From the NCBI RefSeq assembly GCF_024723825.1, contig NZ_JANQBQ010000001.1, forward strand, positions 1,178,001-1,242,000: a stretch of 64,000 nucleotides of DNA. The letters run 5' to 3'. This document shows positions 45,099 to 53,507 of this stretch, in pieces (the first letter of the stretch is position 1; the number at the start of each line of letters is the position of its first letter). The notes under the pieces are model-generated. The model was not told the origin of the DNA and did not search any database. It was given only the letters and a program-made list of their open reading frames with translations. A program made the position numbers and the translations under genes. The stretch is from Romboutsia lituseburensis. Its GTDB lineage: Bacteria; Bacillota; Clostridia; Peptostreptococcales; Peptostreptococcaceae.

Positions 45099-45290
45099 TT
45101 ATTTTTTACATAGTTTAAAGAAATCTTCTTCATTTTGTTTTATTACAAGCTCTCCATCTATTTTACCAGCTACTTCTTTAGAAAATGCTCTACAGGCTCC
45201 TATACATCCTGTTTTTACATTTTCTTCTCCTGCAATTTCCTTTAATTTATTTACATCTATATTAGAACAATATGGGCATACTCTTATCAT
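45099..45290 (-). CDS. DUF1450-family small cysteine protein
   Basis: 63 residues resembling YuzB/DUF1450, with four cysteines: C5 and C8 in CPYC and C29 and C33 in CIGAC. The fold is expected to be thioredoxin-like and may bind an Fe-S cluster or zinc; no function is established. ATG behind AAGGAG. It has a strong own terminator and lies next to an unrelated membrane-protein gene. Confidence 0.8.
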   Translation of the reverse strand: MIRVCPYCSNIDVNKLKEIAGEENVKTGCIGACRAFSKEVAGKIDGELVIKQNEEDFFKLCKK

Positions 45291-45363
45291 GTCAAATCTC
45301 CTTTTGATTTTTAATTTATGTTATTAAAATTATACCCATAAAAAAATCTATTAAACAAACTTT

Positions 45364-45696
45364 CTATCTTAATCTTAAGGCTAACCTTTGATTACTTTCT
45401 TCTATATATGTTTCTATTTTATCTTGTGTTTTATAAAATTCTTTTAATTCCTTAAATTTCCCTTCTTCACTATCATTTAATATATAATTTTTATACTTTT
45501 CATGGTATGGAACATAACCTATCTCTTGACTAGCTAATTTAGTTTTTATAATCCATCTATCAATCATAATAAAACATGCTACTACTATAGGTATTACAAT
45601 AAATATAAATAAATATTTATTTTTTTTTATAATCTTTCCATATTTTTTCTCTAATTTTCTTTTTCTAAATGAAATTACGTTTGATGCATTTTTCAT
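45364..45696 (-). CDS. Small single-pass membrane protein, unknown
   Basis: 110 residues: basic N-terminal tail, one membrane helix (~28-47, YLFIFIVIPIVVACFIMI), then an extracytoplasmic ~60 residue tail with charged, helix-favouring sequence. The layout resembles FtsB/DivIC-size septum proteins but lacks their heptad coiled coil after the helix, so I do not assign it. AAGGGG ribosome site before the ATG. Confidence 0.65.
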   Translation of the reverse strand: MKNASNVISFRKRKLEKKYGKIIKKNKYLFIFIVIPIVVACFIMIDRWIIKTKLASQEIGYVPYHEKYKNYILNDSEEGKFKELKEFYKTQDKIETYIEESNQRLALRLR

Positions 45697-45919
45697 TTTT
45701 ACCCCTTTTCCCCCTTGATTAAAACATTTTCCCTTCCAATTATATTATAGCTTATGCCATATTTTGTATCAATCGACTTTAAAAGTTTTTTTTCTACATA
45801 AAATATATTAGAAAAAATCTTTAGACAACTTTTTGATTTTACCTAGATAGTATCTTGTATACACACCTATACTATGTTATACTAAGAAAGTTATTTTAAT
45901 GCTGAAAGGAGCAAATTAA

Positions 45920-47740
45920 ATGTCAAAAAATAAAATAATAAACATCGCAGTTATTGCCCATGTTGATGCTGGTAAATCAACATTAGTTGATGCATTCTTA
46001 CATCAATCAGGTACATTCAGAGATAACGAAGTAGTAAAAGACTGTGTAATGGATAGTAACGACCTTGAAGCCGAGAGAGGTATAACAATATATTCTAAGA
46101 ACTGTTCTATAAACTACAAGGACTACAAAATAAATATAGTAGATACTCCAGGACATAGTGACTTCTCTTCTGAGGTTGAACGTGTTATAAAGACTGTTGA
46201 TACAGTTATATTACTAGTTGATGCTAGTGAAGGTCCAATGCCTCAAACAAGATTCGTTTTACAAAAATCGTTAGAAGCTGGACTTAGACCAATATTATTC
46301 ATCAATAAGATAGATAAACAAGATCAAAGAGCTGAAGAAGTTGTTGACGAAGTATTCGACTTATTCGTTGACTTAAATGCAACTGATGAGCAATGTGAAT
46401 TCCCAATAATATACGGTATAGCTAAGCAAGGTATAGCTAAAAAAGAAATGGAAGACGAAAGTTCTAACTTAGCTCCATTATTTGAAACTGTTGTTGAACA
46501 TGTTGAAGCATACCCTGATTATAGTGAAGAACCTCTTCAATTACAAGTATCTGCACTTGCATACGATGATTATGTAGGTAGACTTGGTATAGGTAGAGTT
46601 TACAAAGGTACTGTTAAAAACGGTTCTCAAGTTTCTATATGTAAGGCTGACGGATCAGTAGCTAGAGGAAGAATAGCTAAGCTTACAGTTTATGAAGGAT
46701 TAAATCAAGTTGAGAAAGATGAAGCTTATGCTGGTGATATAGTTGTTATAGCTGGTATAACAGATATATCTATAGGTGAAACTATATGTAACCCGGACAA
46801 TCCATTACCAATGGAATTAATACACATAGAAGAACCTACATTATCTATGAACTTCTTAGTTAATGATTCTCCATTCTGTGGAAAAAGCGGTAAATTCGTA
46901 ACTACTAGACATTTAAAAGATAGATTAGATAAAGAATTAGAAGTTAACGTTGGATTAAAAGTTGAGCCAATGGATACTACTGATGGATACAGAGTATCTG
47001 GACGTGGAGAGCTTCACTTATCTATACTTCTTGAAAACATGAGACGTGAAGGATATGAAATAGGTGTTTCTAAGCCAGAAGTTTTATTCATAAAAGAAGA
47101 CGGAAAATTATTAGAACCAATGGAAAGAGTTATAGTTAACTGTCCAGAAGTTTACTCAGGAACTGTTATAAATAAATTAAACTTAAGAAAAGCTATGATG
47201 GAAGCTATGGAAATAGAAGGTGATTATGTTAAAATAACATTCATCGCTCCGACAAGAGGATTACTTGGATACAGAAGTGAATTCATAAATGATACTCGCG
47301 GAGAAGGTTCTTTAGTTAGATCATTTGAAAGATACGAAGAACATAAAGGTGAAATGCCAGGAAGAACTAACGGAGTTTTAATAGCTCAAACTCCAGGTAC
47401 AACTATGGCTTATGCTCTTAATGCTTTAAGTGAAAGGGCTCAAATGTTCGTTGACCCTGCTGTTGAAGTTTACGAAGGTATGATAATAGGTATGAACTCT
47501 AGAAAAGATGACATGACTGTTAACCCTTGTAAAAACAAAAAATTAACTAACGTTCGTGCTTCTGGTACTGATGATGCAGTAAAATTACAAGCTGCAAGAA
47601 CATTTACTTTAGAAGAAGCTTTAGAATTTATAGATGATGATGAGTTAGTTGAAATAACTCCAGATGCTATAAGACTTAGAAAAAAATACTTAAATGAGCA
47701 TGATAGATTAAGATACAATAAATCTAGACAAGGTAAATAG
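45920..47740 (+). CDS. typA: GTP-binding protein TypA/BipA
   Basis: 606 residues, translational GTPase related to EF-G. G motifs: AHVDAGKST (G1; GHVDHGK-like), RGITIYSKN (G2), DTPGHSDF (G3) and NKIDKQD (G4). Domains II, III/V and the TypA-specific C-terminal domain follow ([37 protein letters not shown]). Acts on ribosomes in 50S assembly under cold or stress. Codon use is more biased to optimal codons than neighbours, as expected for a well-expressed gene. GAAAGGAG ribosome site. Confidence 0.97.
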   Translation: MSKNKIINIAVIAHVDAGKSTLVDAFLHQSGTFRDNEVVKDCVMDSNDLEAERGITIYSKNCSINYKDYKINIVDTPGHSDFSSEVERVIKTVDTVILLVDASEGPMPQTRFVLQKSLEAGLRPILFINKIDKQDQRAEEVVDEVFDLFVDLNATDEQCEFPIIYGIAKQGIAKKEMEDESSNLAPLFETVVEHVEAYPDYSEEPLQLQVSALAYDDYVGRLGIGRVYKGTVKNGSQVSICKADGSVARGRIAKLTVYEGLNQVEKDEAYAGDIVVIAGITDISIGETICNPDNPLPMELIHIEEPTLSMNFLVNDSPFCGKSGKFVTTRHLKDRLDKELEVNVGLKVEPMDTTDGYRVSGRGELHLSILLENMRREGYEIGVSKPEVLFIKEDGKLLEPMERVIVNCPEVYSGTVINKLNLRKAMMEAMEIEGDYVKITFIAPTRGLLGYRSEFINDTRGEGSLVRSFERYEEHKGEMPGRTNGVLIAQTPGTTMAYALNALSERAQMFVDPAVEVYEGMIIGMNSRKDDMTVNPCKNKKLTNVRASGTDDAVKLQAARTFTLEEALEFIDDDELVEITPDAIRLRKKYLNEHDRLRYNKSRQGK

Positions 47741-47745
47741 TAAGT

Positions 47746-47781
47746 AAAAAAGAACTATTATTTTTTAATAGTTCTTTTTTT
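47746..47781 (+). terminator. typA terminator
   Basis: AAAAAGAACTATTA and TAATAGTTCTTTTT form a strong hairpin with a long T-run. Confidence 0.88.
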
Positions 47782-47792
47782 GCGCAGAAGTA

Positions 47793-47828
47793 AAAATATA
47801 GATGCTAATTTTAGCATCTATATTTTTT
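47793..47828 (-). terminator. Terminator of the 37-residue membrane protein gene
   Basis: AATATAGATGCTAA and TTAGCATCTATATT form a perfect palindrome with a 2-base loop and A/T tails; it lies ~100 bases after the small reverse gene. Confidence 0.75.
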
Positions 47829-47929
47829 ATTTTTGCAATTTATATTTATTATATAAGTACAAAGTTTATAACACATTTTAATAGTATGCTTCATTATTAT
47901 AACTTAAACTTATATATTTATTTTTTGAT

Positions 47930-48043
47930 TTATATTTGATCAGTTGTTACATCATCTAGTACATGACTTTCCGTCAAGTAAGATAAAAATGTTAATCCAT
48001 ACATAACGAAAACTAATCCTGCTGTTATGAATACTATTCCCAT
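47930..48043 (-). CDS. 37-residue single-pass membrane protein
   Basis: Frame starting at ATG 48043 behind GGAGGG, reading MGIVFITAGLVFVMYGLTFLSYLTE and ending in a short acidic tail HVLDDVTTDQI. One membrane helix covers most of the protein. Upstream is a -10 TATAAT (48069-48074) and, 10 bases further, 11-base repeats at 48085-48117 that match those before the response-regulator gene. It has its own terminator. A membrane-stress or regulatory small protein controlled by that two-component system is an inference; the protein family is unknown. The gap 48118-48336 beyond the repeats shows nothing more. Confidence 0.6.
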   Translation of the reverse strand: MGIVFITAGLVFVMYGLTFLSYLTESHVLDDVTTDQI

Positions 48044-48084
48044 TTCATTAATCCCTCCTTTTATTATTATTATATCCATTGCGT

Positions 48085-48117
48085 ATGAAATTTTTATGAA
48101 TTTTACTTGAATATTTA
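48085..48117. promoter_or_regulatory. 11-base direct repeats upstream of the 37-residue protein
   Basis: ATGAAATTTTT, ATGAATTTTAC and TTGAATATTTA are spaced at exactly 11 bases. The first two nearly equal the pair at 18623-18644. The repeat ends 10 bases from TATAAT on the minus strand, the usual geometry for OmpR-family activation. Confidence 0.55.
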
Positions 48118-48372
48118 TATATATTTACCAATTTTAAATTATATAGTTTATTCCGTCTTATTATGCACGTCTTTTATAAATTAAATACATTATATTACAT
48201 TTATTAATTTAATTACCAGTTTAAATTTTGTAACTTTTTACATTAATTATTTTTTTATATAAATATCGCTATTATTTTTTTTAAATGTGTAGTATAATAT
48301 TTTTAGTACCAGGTCATAATATCAAATATTATAATCATGTACTTGTATATTTTATATAAGGAGGCGATTATT

Positions 48373-49428
48373 ATAAAGCCGTTACAAATTGGAGACTTAA
48401 TTGCAAAAGTACCTATAATACAAGGTGGAATGGGTGTCGGAATATCTAGATCATCTTTAGCAGCAGCTGTAGCTCGTGCTGGTGGTGTCGGAGTTATTTC
48501 TGGTGTTCATGTAGGATACGATGAAGAAGATTTTGAAACAAATACTTTAAATGCGAATTTAAGAGCTTTAAAAAAGCATATTATAAAAGCTAAAGAAAAT
48601 GCACCTAAAGGAATAATTGGTGTAAATTTAATGGTTGCCATGAATAATTATGAGCAGCATGTAAAAGAAGCTATTTCAGCTGGAGTTGATCTAATTATTT
48701 CAGGAGCTGGTTTACCAAGTAGGTTACCTTCTTTAGTTAAGGGTAGCAAAGTAAAAATAGCACCTATTATATCTACGTCTAAAGCGTGTAAAGTCATTTT
48801 AAAAATGTGGGATAGAAAAGAAGAAATGACTGCAGACTTAATAGTTGTAGAAGGTCCTAACGCTGGAGGTCACTTGGGTTATCATAAAGAGGAGTTAAAA
48901 AATATAGACTCTATTGATTATGATAAAGAGTTTGTTGAGATATTAAAAGTAACTAAAGAATACGAAGAAAAATATAATAAGAAAATTCCAGTAGTTGCTG
49001 CTGGTGGTATTTTTACTGGTGAAGATGTTTTAAAATATATAAATATTGGTGCTAGTGGTGTTCAAGTTGGTACAAAGTTCGTAGCTACGCATGAATGTGA
49101 CGCATCACCAATATTTAAAAATACTTATATAAACTCTAACAAAGAAGATATAAACTTAGTAGTAAGTCCCGTTGGTATGCCAGGTCGCGCTATACACAAT
49201 AAATTTATAGAAAAAGTTAGTGAAACTAGACCTAAAATAACTAAATGCTATAATTGTTTAATTCCTTGTAATCCTAAGGATACACCTTATTGCATATCAG
49301 AAGCTCTTATAAATGCAGTTAAAGGTGATATTGATAATGCTTTACTATTTTGTGGTTCAAATGCCTATAAGATAGATAGATTGTATTCTGTGGACGAAGT
49401 CATAAGTGAATTAACATGTAAATTATAG
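48373..49428 (+). CDS. FMN-dependent nitronate monooxygenase/FabK-like enzyme, apparent AUA start
   Basis: About 351 residues, TIM-barrel flavoprotein. Segments: VPIIQGGMGVGISRSSLAAAVARAGGVGVISG at the N terminus, VEGPNAGGHLGYH and VVAAGGIFTGEDVLKYINIGASGVQVGTKFV for FMN phosphate. Family members oxidise nitronates or act as enoyl reductases. A Shine-Dalgarno AAGGAGG (48358-48364) lies 8 bases before ATA AAG CCG, where homologues usually read Met-Lys-Pro, so initiation at AUA (48373) is proposed. An in-frame ATG at 48337 has no ribosome site and would place the AAGGAGG inside the gene. Four late cysteines (CYNCLIPCNPKDTPYC) are notable. Confidence 0.85.
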   Translation: MKPLQIGDLIAKVPIIQGGMGVGISRSSLAAAVARAGGVGVISGVHVGYDEEDFETNTLNANLRALKKHIIKAKENAPKGIIGVNLMVAMNNYEQHVKEAISAGVDLIISGAGLPSRLPSLVKGSKVKIAPIISTSKACKVILKMWDRKEEMTADLIVVEGPNAGGHLGYHKEELKNIDSIDYDKEFVEILKVTKEYEEKYNKKIPVVAAGGIFTGEDVLKYINIGASGVQVGTKFVATHECDASPIFKNTYINSNKEDINLVVSPVGMPGRAIHNKFIEKVSETRPKITKCYNCLIPCNPKDTPYCISEALINAVKGDIDNALLFCGSNAYKIDRLYSVDEVISELTCKL

Positions 49429-49612
49429 ATATATAATTTTTTAGATTAATTATATTTAAACCTTAAACACTCCTAATCCTAAGGTTTATACCTTTTCATA
49501 TCTAAAAAATTTATTATATACTAAATATATGTTTAACTTTATTGCTCCAACCAATATAGTTGTCAGTTTCTTAGTATATAAGTTTTTCATATCTTATAAT
49601 TAATATCATACA

Positions 49613-49645
49613 TAAAAAATAGAGCTAATATTAGCTCTATTTTTT
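49613..49645 (-). terminator. Terminator of the aldo/keto reductase gene
   Basis: AAAAAATAGAGCTAA and TTAGCTCTATTTTTT form a nearly loop-less palindrome. The gap 49429-49612 also holds a weak AAACCTTA/TAAGGTTT pair behind the FMN-oxygenase gene. Confidence 0.85.
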
Positions 49646-49649
49646 ATGT

Positions 49650-50780
49650 TTATTCAAAAAGTTCTCTCACTTCTTTTAACTTCTCTACTATATTTATATG
49701 TTGCGGACATTTTTGCTCACAAGCTCCACATTCTCCACAATTAGATGCATCACTACCTTCACTAACCAAAAATCCATGATACATATCTTTTGCCTTTTTT
49801 ATATCATTAAACATAGAAGAACTATTTAATAACTCAAAACATAGTGGGATCTGCACTCCTTTAGGGCATGGTAAACAGTACTTGCACCCTGTACAGTTTA
49901 CTTTTATCTTTGATTTAAATTCTTTACTTAATTCTTCTATGATTTGTTTTTCAAACTTAGTCATTAAATTAGCATCGCCTTGACTATTTGCTGCTTTTAT
50001 ATTATCTATAACTTGTTCCAATGATGACATTCCGCTGAGAACTACTGAAATTTCTTCTTTATCATATAAAAACTTAAACGCCCACTCTACTGCATTTTTT
50101 TTAATTGGAGCATTTTTTATTATAGATTTTATTTCTCCACTTAGGTTGTTTACTAAAGCCCCTCCTCTTAATGGTTCCATTATTATAACCCCAAGCCCTT
50201 TATTGTGAGCGTATAAAAGCCCTTCTGTTCCCGCTTGATACTTCTCATCTATATAATTATATTGGATTTGTACAAAATCCCACTCATAGTCATCTATAAT
50301 GTATTTAAATACATCTAATGTATCATGGAATGAAAAACCTACATATTTAACTAACTTTTCTTCCTTAATGCTTCTTATAAAATCAAATAAGCCATTTTCC
50401 TTTAACCTACCATAGTCTTCTTTATTTAAACTATGAATCAAATAAAAGTCAATTTGATTAGTTTGTAGCTTTTTTAATTGTTCATTTATAAATTTATCCA
50501 TATCTTCTCTTTTATTGACTGCCCATGATGGTAGCTTTGTTGCTAACTTTATTTTTTCTCTATATCCATCTTTTAATGCTTTCCCTAAAAAAATTTCACT
50601 TTCTCCATTATGATATGGGTATGCAGTGTCTATATAATTTACCCCGTTATCGATTGCATACCTTATCATTTTTAATGATTTTTCTTCATCTATTTTTTCA
50701 TCTTTTTGAGGAAACCTCATACATCCAAAGCCAAGTATTGATACTTCTTCCCCAGTCTTCCCTAACTTTCTATATTTCAT
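49650..50780 (-). CDS. Aldo/keto reductase with C-terminal iron-sulfur cluster region
   Basis: 376 residues. The AKR barrel (~1-270) shows GFGCMRFPQ, the catalytic Asp/Tyr context NYIDTAYPYHNGESE, LATKL and FYLIHS. The C-terminal part has two cysteine groups, CTGCKYCLPCPKGV and CGECGACEQKCPQHI, typical of a 4Fe-4S-containing AKR branch common in clostridia. Substrate unknown. Single gene with its own terminator. Confidence 0.9.
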   Translation of the reverse strand: MKYRKLGKTGEEVSILGFGCMRFPQKDEKIDEEKSLKMIRYAIDNGVNYIDTAYPYHNGESEIFLGKALKDGYREKIKLATKLPSWAVNKREDMDKFINEQLKKLQTNQIDFYLIHSLNKEDYGRLKENGLFDFIRSIKEEKLVKYVGFSFHDTLDVFKYIIDDYEWDFVQIQYNYIDEKYQAGTEGLLYAHNKGLGVIIMEPLRGGALVNNLSGEIKSIIKNAPIKKNAVEWAFKFLYDKEEISVVLSGMSSLEQVIDNIKAANSQGDANLMTKFEKQIIEELSKEFKSKIKVNCTGCKYCLPCPKGVQIPLCFELLNSSSMFNDIKKAKDMYHGFLVSEGSDASNCGECGACEQKCPQHINIVEKLKEVRELFE

Positions 50781-51083
50781 AAATATTCCTCCCCTGACAT
50801 ATGTATTATTTATATATTATTTTATATGTTTATAAAATAAAAGAATACTTATTTTGAAATAAATCATTACAATATAAATATATAAATATTACGTAATTTA
50901 ACTTTATTATTATAATAACATAACCAAATAAAGCAAATCATTTTTTGCATTTTATTTTTCATAGAAAAAATATATATTTTATAAAAAAATATACTAAATT
51001 TAAAATCAATTCTTGATTTATATTTATTTACAATGTATCCTATTTAAAGAGTATATTTTTATACTAATTAAATATGTAATCAT

Positions 51084-51159
51084 AGGAGAGTGATGGGAAA
51101 TGGATCACAGTCCGTTGCGGAATGTGGAATTTAATAACTATCACTTATTATTATCTTAA
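51084..51159 (+). promoter_or_regulatory. Structured GC-richer leader with short ORF upstream of the CorA-like gene
   Basis: Within a ~475-base gap (50781-51256), a GC-richer patch stands out. It contains AGGAGAG, GTGAT (51090-51094) able to pair with ATCAC at 51104-51108 or at 51140-51144, and TCCGTTGCGGA (51111-51121) as a small hairpin. An ATG at 51100 opens a 19-codon frame (MDHSPLRNVEF... ending at 51159). It looks like a leader with alternative structures before a Mg2+/Co2+ transporter gene. The rest of the gap is AT-rich. I do not recognise a known riboswitch class. Confidence 0.4.
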
Positions 51160-51256
51160 AATGAACGAATTTTTTTATTTGATTATATAAATCGATCATT
51201 TAATAGATAATATTAAGTGATAAGATTTATAAAAATTGAATAAAGGATGTGTTGCC

Positions 51257-52192
51257 ATGATAAGATACTATAAGACTATTGACAACAAATTGGAAAAGCT
51301 AAATTCTTTTGAAAGTGGCTGTTGGATAAATCTTGTTGAACCTAACCAAAGTGAAATAAGTGAAATTGTTGCTTTATTAAATATAGATATTGAAAGTATT
51401 AAATCTGCTCTAGATGAGGAAGAACGTTCGAGAATAGATGTCGAGGATAATCACACACTTATACTTATAGATTTACCTGTAGATGAAAGTGATAGTAACT
51501 CTTCTCATTATTCAACAATACCTCTAGGTATTATAATAGGAGATAGCTTTATTTTAACAGTCTGCTCTACTCAAACTAAAATATTAAATGACTTTATTGT
51601 AGGGCATATTAAAGACTTCTATACTTATAAAAAAACTCGTTTTATACTTCAAATTCTCTATAAAAATGCAAGTTATTATCTATACTACTTAAGAAGAATA
51701 AATAAGATGACTTCTGTAATAGAAAGAGAAGTTACTAAATCCATGAAAAATAAAGAGCTTATACAACTTCTAGAATTAGAAAAATCACTAGTTTATTTTT
51801 CTACTTCTTTAAAAGCCATTGAACTAGTTTTAAATAAGATGGTAAGAACTAATAGTATAAAAAAATATCCAGATGACGAGGACTTGCTAGAAGATGTTAT
51901 AGTTGAAAATAAGCAGGCTTTAGAGATGGCTACTATATACGGTGATATATTAAGCCGAGTAATGGATGCATTTAGTGCCATTATTAGTAACAATCAAAAT
52001 AATGTTATGCAATTTTTAACTTCTGTTACATTAATAACTACTATCCCAACTATAGTTTCAGGTTTTTTCGGAATGAACGTAGGTGGTATTCCATATGGTA
52101 ATGATATAAATGGATTTTGGATTGTAATGTTAATTACTACTTTAATTTGTTTAATAGTTACCTTTTTCATGTCTAGAAATAAGTTATTATAA
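51257..52192 (+). CDS. CorA-like magnesium/divalent cation transporter
   Basis: 311 residues. Large cytoplasmic N-terminal domain followed by two C-terminal membrane helices with the family motif GMN in SGFFGMNVGGIPYGND between them. Pentameric channel for Mg2+ (or Co2+/Ni2+) in known relatives. The ATG at 51257 has AAAGGA 9 bases before it; the TTG at 51236 is less supported. The leader at 51084-51159 suggests regulation at the RNA level. Confidence 0.88.
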   Translation: MIRYYKTIDNKLEKLNSFESGCWINLVEPNQSEISEIVALLNIDIESIKSALDEEERSRIDVEDNHTLILIDLPVDESDSNSSHYSTIPLGIIIGDSFILTVCSTQTKILNDFIVGHIKDFYTYKKTRFILQILYKNASYYLYYLRRINKMTSVIEREVTKSMKNKELIQLLELEKSLVYFSTSLKAIELVLNKMVRTNSIKKYPDDEDLLEDVIVENKQALEMATIYGDILSRVMDAFSAIISNNQNNVMQFLTSVTLITTIPTIVSGFFGMNVGGIPYGNDINGFWIVMLITTLICLIVTFFMSRNKLL

Positions 52193-52321
52193 ATTTTATT
52201 ACATTTATACAATATAACTATAAAATATTAATTACCGAGTAAAATAAATATTTATATAAAAATTTATTTTTTATTGCAAAATTTACTATTTAATATTACA
52301 ATAACATTATAATTAAATTGA

Positions 52322-52466
52322 TTCCCTGAAGGGGAGTAGCTTACCATACATAAGTGTGGATAATCAGTCGTCATTTCAGTGTAATACACTCGGTTGATTA
52401 AGCAAGTTTATACTTGAAAGCAAGACCTTCAAAGCAGATATTTATCTGTTTTGGGGGTTTTTTTAA
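52322..52466 (+). promoter_or_regulatory. yybP-ykoY manganese riboswitch with terminator
   Basis: Conserved aptamer ends are AAGGGGAGTAGC (52329-52340) and GCAAGACCTT (52420-52429), with two intervening hairpins, the standard Mn2+-sensing yybP-ykoY layout. The expression platform folds as ACCTTCAAAGCAGAT paired with ATCTGTTTTGGGGGT, followed by seven T (terminator). High Mn2+ should prevent termination and allow expression of the exchanger downstream. Confidence 0.88.
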
Positions 52467-52497
52467 TGTATTATACTAAAATATGCGGAGGTTTATT

Positions 52498-53484
52498 ATG
52501 AATTATATTTTATTAATACTTGGGTTTTTCTTACTCATTAAGGGGGCTGATTATTTTGTTGATGGTTCATCTAATATAGCAAAGGTATTAAACATACCAC
52601 CTATTATAATAGGTCTTACCATCGTTACTTTCGGAACTAGTGCTCCAGAAGCAGCTGTAAGTATTACAGCCTCTTTAGATGGACAAAATGGAATGGCTAT
52701 GGGGAATGTTATTGGATCTAATATATTTAATATACTTATGGTAGTAGGTGCTGCTGGATATATTAAAACACTACATGTTGAAAAATCAATACTATCTAAA
52801 GAGTTTCCTTTTTTATTATTCACTTCAATATTAATAGTTTTTCTAACAGGTGATTCTTTGTTTAGAAATAGTTCAATTAATGTTTTAAGTAAATTTGATG
52901 GTATCGTCTTACTTATTTTATTTGGTTTGTTTTTCTACAATTTAATAAACACTGCTTTAAAATCTAAAAATAAATTTACAGAGAACGAAAGTTTAATCTC
53001 AATAGATGCAGATACTATTTCATATAGTATAGAACAACCATTGTATAAGTCTATATTTTATTCAATTTTCGGAATGATTGCAATAATAATCGGAGGTAAA
53101 TTAGTTGTTTATTCTGGATCGTCTATAGCCTCTACATTTGGTATTAGCGATAAATTAATCGGACTTACTATTGTTTCTATAGGGACTTCATTACCTGAAT
53201 TTGTAACATCTATTATAGCTGCTACAAAAGGTGAAAGTGATATAGCATTAGGAAATGTTATTGGATCTAATATATTTAATATACTTTTTGTATTAGGTGC
53301 ATCTTCATTTATATCTCCTATAACTGTACAAAATGGGCTTTTATTAGATGGGGTATTTATGATAATAGTTACTTTTATAACATATATATTTGCTTCTAGA
53401 AAGAAAGATGTGAATAAAATTGAAAGTTTAACTCTTATTGGCCTTTATTTATTTTATATGGCTTATCTAATTATGACAGCTTAA
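52498..53484 (+). CDS. CaCA-family cation exchanger (YrbG-like)
   Basis: 328 residues, two repeated halves. Each half carries an alpha-repeat: GLTIVTFGTSAPEAAVSITA with GNVIGSNIFNILMV, and GLTIVSIGTSLPEFVTSIIA with GNVIGSNIFNILFV. This is the K+-dependent Na+/Ca2+ exchanger pattern. The Mn2+ riboswitch upstream suggests it exports Mn2+ or exchanges it with another cation; the substrate is an inference from the riboswitch. ATG at 52498 follows GGAGG; an upstream ATG at 52483 includes that site. Confidence 0.9.
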   Translation: MNYILLILGFFLLIKGADYFVDGSSNIAKVLNIPPIIIGLTIVTFGTSAPEAAVSITASLDGQNGMAMGNVIGSNIFNILMVVGAAGYIKTLHVEKSILSKEFPFLLFTSILIVFLTGDSLFRNSSINVLSKFDGIVLLILFGLFFYNLINTALKSKNKFTENESLISIDADTISYSIEQPLYKSIFYSIFGMIAIIIGGKLVVYSGSSIASTFGISDKLIGLTIVSIGTSLPEFVTSIIAATKGESDIALGNVIGSNIFNILFVLGASSFISPITVQNGLLLDGVFMIIVTFITYIFASRKKDVNKIESLTLIGLYLFYMAYLIMTA

Positions 53485-53504
53485 TATTATATTAAGCTGT
53501 CATA
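53472..53504. terminator. Convergent terminator overlapping the exchanger stop
   Basis: TTATGACAGCTTAAT and ATTAAGCTGTCATAA form a perfect 15-bp stem with a 5-base loop; the left arm includes the exchanger stop codon. Confidence 0.85.
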
Positions 53505-53507
53505 ATT

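Noticed and set aside
51084-51121. Known riboswitch (M-box, fluoride, T-box, SAM) before the CorA-like gene
   Set aside because: The conserved cores of those classes are not present; kept as an unassigned leader.
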